A stretch of DNA of 64,000 nt from Colocasia esculenta (Eukaryota > Streptophyta > Magnoliopsida > Alismatales > Araceae). The translations under genes were made by a program, and so were the position numbers. This document shows, piece after piece, positions 57,631 to 64,000 of this stretch. Within the stretch, counting starts at the first letter, position 1, and each line of letters starts with the position of its first letter. The stretch covers positions 68,024,206 to 68,088,205 of the forward strand of contig CM024758.1 in NCBI GenBank assembly GCA_014218235.1, given 5' to 3'. A model generated the notes under the pieces. That model searched no databases, had not been told where the DNA came from, and saw nothing but the letters and a program-made list of their open reading frames with translations.

Positions 57631-58900
57631 ACCATTCCCAAGCAACTATCGCTTGGAGGTGATTCCTGGCGAGGGCTCCACTAACTCTGCGATTTCTGGG
57701 GGCCAAGTGAGATCGCCATCCCAAAACAGCCAACTGAAATCAATGTTAGGTCTTCCAGATCAAACCATCTGCGCCATTCTGCTTAAGGATCATTTGTTTC
57801 CTTCTTTGTCGAGTCTCAGTGCTTCCAAGGCTTGGTATGTGAGCATTGGCGTCATATGGCTAGCAAAATGATGCTCATGGACTTCGTCGTCGGTGAGGTC
57901 TACCCCTATTACAATGGTGTCATATCCCGACTGGAGGGTCCTTTGATAAAATGATAATATAATGACCATGTGAGTGGTTGCCAGACTGACTTCTGCATGG
58001 ATAAGAAAGCGGTCCATGGCTGGACTTCTTCTTGTAACCAAGACCGTGTCTTGTAACCTGTTTGGAGTTGGAAATGATCCGGGTTTCCCTGGAGGTGAGC
58101 TCCAAGCCCTTTTTCTGGTTGATAGTCGATTTTGAACATAATATTCCAACCCTTTTTGTCTGACAGAGTGGCCCTTTTGGCAGCCGCCACAGATGGAGAC
58201 ACTATTTGGCGACTAGAAGAGAAAGTATATGCCCTTGGATAATTCACATCAAGTATAGAGATAATGGGCTTGCTATAGGGCCAAACTGCCGACATAATCT
58301 ATTTAATGGCTTCAACTATATGTTGTGTGGCCGCACTTTTAACTTTGACGATCTGTCATTGGAATGAGAATTTCAAACATTGATGGGCTATAGAGGGGAC
58401 TGCCCCTAATGCCTCAATCCATGGACGGACAAGAATAGCTTGAAAGTAGGATCAATGTCAAGCACATAGAAGTCTATAGTCATCACGAGTGGCCCCAATT
58501 TGCTTGTAGAGAGACTATACCATGGTAGGGTCGCTTGGAGGTATCATATGCCGCAATAGTGGTAGGAGTTGACTGTAAGCAGCATTCAGATATGTTGCAT
58601 GACCGAAGAGTGATAAGAGGGCACACATTTATTGTTGCTCCAGTGTCTCTAGGGCGGCATCAATGGCCACTTTGTTTATTGTCAGAGTTACACACAGAGG
58701 CATTCGCCTTGCCTCAAGAGGAGCTAGTTCACTGTCGAAAAAAGTGATTGTTAGCCTCTGGTAACAATCGATAGGACCGATGGTAATGTCTCTGAGGTCA
58801 TATCCTCACTGACCATGACCCTTTGCAAAAAGATCCTCAAAGCATCCTGATGGGTCTGAGACCTCTTAATTAGTTCGAGGAAAGAAATCTTGGCAAGAGT
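57631..58900 (-). pseudogene. Element E protease and G-patch-like region
   Basis: In sense order, downstream of gag: KISFLELIKRSQTHQDALR-type linker, the retropepsin active site RDTGATINVCP (DTGA at 58636-58647), IISILDVNYPRAYTF, then GWNIMFKIDYQPEKGLGAHLQG (about 58060-58160). The last is a G-patch-like motif found after the protease of Tat elements. VIGVDLTDDEVHEHHF follows near 57860. Frames 57909-58295 and 57790-58149 overlap through a frameshift. It ends at 57631 where element J is inserted. Confidence 0.78.
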
Positions 58901-60731
58901 CTAGTCCAGATGCTTCAGAATATTATACTGAGTGCCTGGGACCAGGTCTGCCTCTTCAACGTCTGCTATTGTTGTTGGTTGTTGGGGTGGAGTTGTGGGT
59001 CGGTTGACCCAGGCATAGACATAGATGCATTGGGATACATATGGTAAAACATTCTCTCGTTCCAGAGGGTGAGGTGTTTGTAGTGGAGGTGGGGTGGTGC
59101 TGATGATGGATGGGTTGACTATTATTGGCGTTAGCGTGGGGGGAAGCGGGATGTTGATGGGTGATGGACTGATGGGTGGTATGATGGGAGTGTTGCGTAG
59201 CGGTGAGGTGATTGTGGCAATGGTCGATGTGGTGGAGGTGATGGTGGTATGGGAGATAGCCAATAATTGGCTTACTTCATGTTCATCATCGTAGGCCAAG
59301 CGGCGGTTGGTGGTGGATGGTGGACAATGGGATTAACTTGAGCGGGTGGTAGAGGTGGTGGAGCAGGTTGATGATTTGGAGAGGGTTGGTGTTGCGGTAT
59401 AGGGTTTCGGACTATGTCGAGATCATGAGCTGGTTGCTGTGACTGTTGTGGTTGCTGGAACTGGTGTTGGAATTGTTGCTGCTAGAATTACTATTGGAAC
59501 TACTGTTGCTGTGGTGGTGGCTGCTGTCGCCTCTACTTCTGCTACTGTTGTCTCTACCTTTGTTGATCCCTCAAGGTCTGAATTAACCTCTTCATCTCTT
59601 CCCAATCAATTTGGGGTTGTTCATGAACATCATATATAATGTCCCTGAACTAAAAGCATGGTGCCGGTGATATATGCAATACTTGGTTTGATCCACTGCC
59701 ATGTTCCAGTTGGCCTTTTCTGGAGGAAGTTTAAGGGCATTGAGAGACACGAGGGCTGTAAATATGTCGGACAAACTCTTAGGGATAGGAGGGTACTAAG
59801 CTCTCTTGGGACCATTGAGTTTCCTAGGAGCATAGCCATTCTGAGGTGGAGGGACTTGGTTGTATTGGCGTTGCTCCTGCTGAGGGTTTTGAGCTTCAGG
59901 AGGTGGTGGCCTATGGCCTATTGTTCCATGGTTGCTGAGGAGGTTGGTTGTAGGTTGGTCTACCCACTTGGCCTTGAGGGTGATTGACTGCACCTACTTG
60001 TTCATTGGTTTGAACCCCTTCAGTGACAGGACCCTGTAGTTTCTTGGGTAGCGAGATTTTGGATTTTCAAACATGGAGTCGATAGGCGAGTCTTTGAGTT
60101 GGGTTTGGATGAAACGGGCTCGACTATAGAGTTGGTGCATGGTGGTGATATCATTCATGGCCAAGATGGATCGGTAGGTAGGTGTAGCATTGGCAATCAA
60201 AAGCTCGACTTTCTCCTCCTCCGACATGGGGCAGTGGACCGTTGCAGCTAGAGCACGCCAACGGTCAGCATAAACCACAAATTATTCATCGGCTTTCATC
60301 TTTTCAGCCACCAAATCTACAAAAGAATATTCGGGTCCAACCTGATCTTGGAACTATTGAAGGAACTTTTCTTGTACAATTTGGAAGCCCTCAGCTTCCT
60401 CCGGTGGCAGGGGGTAGAACCACTCGAGGGCTGGCCCATCTAAGGACTTCCTGAACAAGTACGCCATGAGATGGCGATCATACTTGTGGGAGCCGACTCA
60501 TATAGAAAATCCTTGATATGTACGTAGGGGTCGCCTACCCCAGAGTATCGTCTATAGATAGGGAGCTCTAACTGAGGCGGAACCCAGAGATGCTGGTAAG
60601 AGGGGAGAGAGAGGATGTCGGCAACCTTCCGAGGGCCCAGTTGCCTTCAGAGATCATGCAGCTCACTTTTCATAGATGCCCACTCTGTAAGGAAGTCGGA
60701 AGGGGATGAGGTGTGATGAACAAGGACAAGG
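58901..60731 (-). pseudogene. Element E gag
   Basis: Sense from 60731: a retrotransposon-gag capsid domain (about 60280-60480: LEWFYPLPPEEAEGFQIV, EYSFVDLVAEKMKADE; frame 59994-60278: YADRWRALAATVHCPMSEEE, LLIANATPTYRSIL, LYSRARFIQTQL), then a Gln/Pro-rich C-terminus, partly Gln tracts (about 59330-59560) and a Thr/Pro/Ile-rich stretch (58900-59300). TKYCIYHRHH near 59680 looks like a broken zinc-finger start. Stops and frameshifts are spread through it. The 5' end and LTR of E are cut off by element G. Confidence 0.78.
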
Positions 60732-63700
60732 TGCGAGGACCCTCCTTATATCGTTACAATTATACCAATCCACGTCGGTATAGTGAGTCCTGTCACAGTG
60801 GGACATTTACCCAACACTAGTACACATGGCTGAGATGCTCATAAATATAGATACGGAGTAGCGGAAGTAAAAGAACTACTTGTCATTTCATTTCATCATC
60901 AACATTTAACATACATGGTTCGAATAACAATTTTAAGAGAACTAAAGTCCCATAAATAAAATACTAAAATCAGATTACATAGCTCATCTACAATTACATA
61001 ATAGTTATATTACAATTCCTCATTACGTACTATGAAAGCAAAAGTCACAACGTCGACTCCACAAGCTACTCGCCATGCTCGGAGTCACTCTCCACTGTCT
61101 CCTCCAAAGGTGTCGGGTCACCAACTAAACCTGTATGCCGAAGCAAGGAGTGAGTCTAAAAGACTCAGCAAATAACTCCATACACATCATTCATGCATAC
61201 ATCACAGTAGGTTCTACATTCCAATTCACGAAGCAAAACATATAGCATGCTTGAACATTGATAATAGACAACCTATCATGGTATTTCTACAAAATTTAAA
61301 ACATATGGTACATGACTTAAGACATTCCAAAATAAATATCCTATCACATGCTTACTACTACTCATTCAATCACATTAAGCTACAACATGATAGCAACTAA
61401 CATGGGATTCTACATGCATAAAAGGAAACATTCCTATCATGGTTTCTACACATTCTTGCACATGCACACTATCATTTCATACACTTTAAGGTTGCTGTTA
61501 TAACATTATTTCACATTAACATATCATGGATCACAAATTCACAATCTAACACATTGGTTTCACATGTTTGCACAATTACTCATTCACATAGTTCTCTTTT
61601 ACACATTGCACGTTTACACATATTCACACTTCACAATTTACAATATTCACATTCACATTTCACAATTTAGTGCCGTGACACATAGTCCAAACCACCATTA
61701 GAAGGACACATCACATAATACATACACATAGACGCCACCTAGGCAACACAGTGACGACTCTTGGACTGCGCAGACGGGAGAATAAGTCTCCACCCTAACC
61801 AGTGGTACTTGTCCACCTCCAGGATTTCATCCTAATGTCCTTGGATCTTAACACATTGAACCTTCTCATGGGGACTTTTCCATGGTATGGTTCCACGGCC
61901 CTTATGGAAGCAGTGTCACACATGGCACATTCTTACACATTACACATTCTAATTTTAACACACATATTACACATGATATACACATATCTTTACATTTTTC
62001 ACTTATACACAGGCTTTGTTTTCCTATTCATGATACTACTGCTGACAGAAATCAAACATTCAGTACCTTACACTAATCAGGTTGAAACATACATAATCAA
62101 CCATGTTCATATTAGCATGCGTTGAACACTCGTTTTGCATGGAAATTTCATAGAGCACTCTAAAGTTATCCAAATAACTTGAGAATTAACCACAGACTAA
62201 TTTTAGGTTTATGATCACACATGCAAATTTTCATATTTTTCTAATCATATTACATTTACAAAATTAAAACATTCAATCTCATGCCATTTATAATTCAATT
62301 TATCATGGAACATAACATGAATATTTGATTTGACCATTCACAGGTCTGTACCTATCATTCATAATGTCACAGAAATTTTCCCCGAAATTTTGCACAACAT
62401 GCAATTTTCTGAAGTTTTAAAACAATCTAGGCATGCTCTCTATTTTTAATACAGAAATTATAACAAGTTTCATAATCATGGGAAAATTCCCAAATTTTCG
62501 GAACATGGACTGTCATGCATTTACATATCTGGAAATTTATGGAAGTCAAATTACACATGGATCATGCAAACAGTAAGCTACCATACCCATGATCTTCATT
62601 TCACATGCATTTCACCTAATTCTAACAACTTAGATAAATCACAGAAAAGTATAAAAGTCACAAACACATTCCATTAACCATATTACTTAACATATAGTGT
62701 TTACAATATATCCTCATGCGAAAACACATCGGAAATTTATCATATAGGAGGAGAGAACAGCTCACTGTTCTGTCCTGAAGAACTTAACGGCACAGTCTGC
62801 CATTAAAGGAGATTAACGACAATATCGTTGGCGCTAATCGAAGAGCTTGACAGCAAGGGATCTTGCCGTCAAGTTCCGTCGTGCAAAAAGACGGACCGAG
62901 CTCCAAATACAAGAGAATGGGGGAAATCCAGGACACGAAAAAATCTCATAAAAATGATAGAAACCTCCTAGACACATACATGGACGAAGTGGGTGGGTTA
63001 CTTGCCTCTTGTAAAATCTCCAAAGGGGTGAAAATGGGCGATGAAGCTCTCCTTAGGCAGTCCCAAGAAGCCTCCAAAACACCTTCACTCCGTCTTCTAT
63101 GGTGTTGTAGCTTCCAGTCTGAGGTTGGGGAGGCCTCCTCCTATGTCCAAGCTAGCTTCTAGTCACTGTAGATCACCGGATGAAGCTCCAATCACCAGAT
63201 CTGAGCTCTCAAGGCTCAGGTTTTCTCACAGGGCTTAGGGTTTCTCTTCTTCTCCTTGCAAAGAGCGAAGAGAGGGTCTTGGGGTTGCAAAAAGGGGTTT
63301 GTTTATAGGAGAGAGACCTCTCAACTCACGCAGGGGTTGATGTGAAGGCTTGAGAGATGTTGGGGACGTCTCCCCAATGGTTGAGATAGCTTGCCCATGA
63401 AATTTCGGGGTCTGCTGCGCACTGAGTTTCAGAGAGCTAGACATCGACATCCATGGTCGCCTACTGAAGTGTTAGCATCCAACGATATGGACGTTGACTC
63501 ACATGGACGTCCACCGATGTTGACGCCAATTGGCCCTTCGACTAGAGCTTAAAAACATGCAGATCCATGCTTACTCCATACATATATGTACTTGAACCTA
63601 TGTAGTATAATGTATACACTACTACACCATGCAAACATCCAATATTTACAACTAATATACACATGCATACATAAGTACGACTAGCTAATATTGTACATAG

Positions 63701-63787
63701 ATATCTACATATGCATATACAAGTTACACACCAACATGAATTCACATAAAATAGAATAAAATGACAAACAAATTCGAGGGCCTTACA
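60732..63787 (-). repeat. 3' LTR of chromovirus G (3056 bp)
   Basis: Sense begins TGTAAGGCCCTCGAATTTG at 63787. The far end (60732) has decayed from GGTCGTTACA to GGTCCTCGCA. TATA box at 63302-63307, leader AGGCAAGTA at 62999-63007, inverted-repeat clusters at 63440-63535 and 62783-62880. The flank CAAGG (60727-60731) would be the target duplication; the other copy is outside the window. It truncates element E's gag. Confidence 0.88.
63302..63307 (-). promoter_or_regulatory. TATA box of LTR G
   Basis: Sense CCTATAAACAAACCCC lies 295 bp upstream of the leader AGGCAAGTA. Confidence 0.55.
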
Positions 63788-64000
63788 CCCTCTCCACCTT
63801 AAGGAAACTTCGTCCTCGAAGTTTAAACAAAACTACTCAACACGACGGGGATACTTCTTCTTCATCGCATCCTCAAGCTCCCAAGTAGCCTCCTCTCGCG
63901 AGAAGTTCTGCCATCGAACTTTCACCGACACAATACTCTTGTTCCAGATGCTGAACCTTCCGGTCAAGAATAGCCACTAGTTGCTCCACATATGATAGAT
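63788..64000 (-). pseudogene. Element G polypurine tract, hairpin and chromodomain end (cut by the window)
   Basis: Next to the LTR, sense has TTAAGGTGGAGAGGG (PPT) and the perfect stem AACTTCG-AGGA-CGAAGTT (63806-63823). The minus-strand translation then shows the chromodomain C-terminus (FSREEATWELEDAMKKKYPRR), continuing past 64000. The visible part has at least one frameshift near 63940. The rest of the element lies outside. Confidence 0.82.

Noticed and set aside
59094..59294. Gly/Met/Val-rich plus-strand frame
   Set aside because: It is antisense to the Thr/Pro/Ile-rich part of the element E gag; low-complexity composition keeps both strands open.

Overview
The window is plant nuclear heterochromatin made almost entirely of retrotransposons nested inside one another. 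The evidence is tRNA-iMet-type primer-binding sites (TGGTATCAGAGC), chromodomain-bearing Ty3/gypsy integrases, a Tat-type Ty3/gypsy element with an extra RNase H, a plant L1-type LINE with RNase H, and a tRNA-derived SINE. I see no host gene, rRNA, functional tRNA or CRISPR. The species cannot be told from the sequence.

Layout, left to right. 1-42: tail of a sense LTR. 43-3198 plus 14162-14478: chromovirus A (minus strand), split by a complete chromovirus B (3199-14161, minus, 3.0-kb LTRs, TSD CTACT). 14479-17196: truncated LTR of a second family (H) carrying a SINE (16034-16306). 17197-18021, 31338-34150 and 42703-42947: chromovirus D (plus). D is split by complete chromovirus C (18022-31337, minus, TSD CATTG), which itself holds a solo LTR (24143-27007, plus). 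D's 3' LTR is split by the non-autonomous element I (34151-42697, plus, two 3585-bp LTRs, TSD ACTAG). 42948-60731: Tat-lineage element E (minus), interrupted by a 5'-truncated LINE (46785-49690, 15-bp TSD) and by the non-autonomous element J (49829-57630, 3.7-kb LTRs around only 378 bp). 60732-64000: 3' LTR and chromodomain end of another minus chromovirus, G, running off the window.

No copy looks able to move. Protease, RT and integrase frames carry stops, frameshifts and active-site changes: Asp to Tyr in the B protease, Glu to Gln in the C integrase, a stop at the catalytic Tyr of the E RT. I and J keep only the cis signals (LTR, PBS, PPT) and would depend on enzymes from a related element.

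The most interesting signals are in the LTRs. Element I carries twelve copies of the 10-bp palindrome GTGTCGACAC in six pairs, each pair spaced exactly 21 bp. Related LTRs H and J carry different short repeats at the same place. All seven chromovirus LTRs keep an identical AGGCAAGTA (a GC-type splice-donor consensus) about 280 bp after a TATA box. Two small introns seem to interrupt chromovirus gag. A hairpin just before the polypurine tract keeps its pairing while its sequence changes between families. These suggest long LTRs with a spliced leader and rapidly replaced repeat cassettes; the splicing and protein-binding ideas are inferences from sequence alone.
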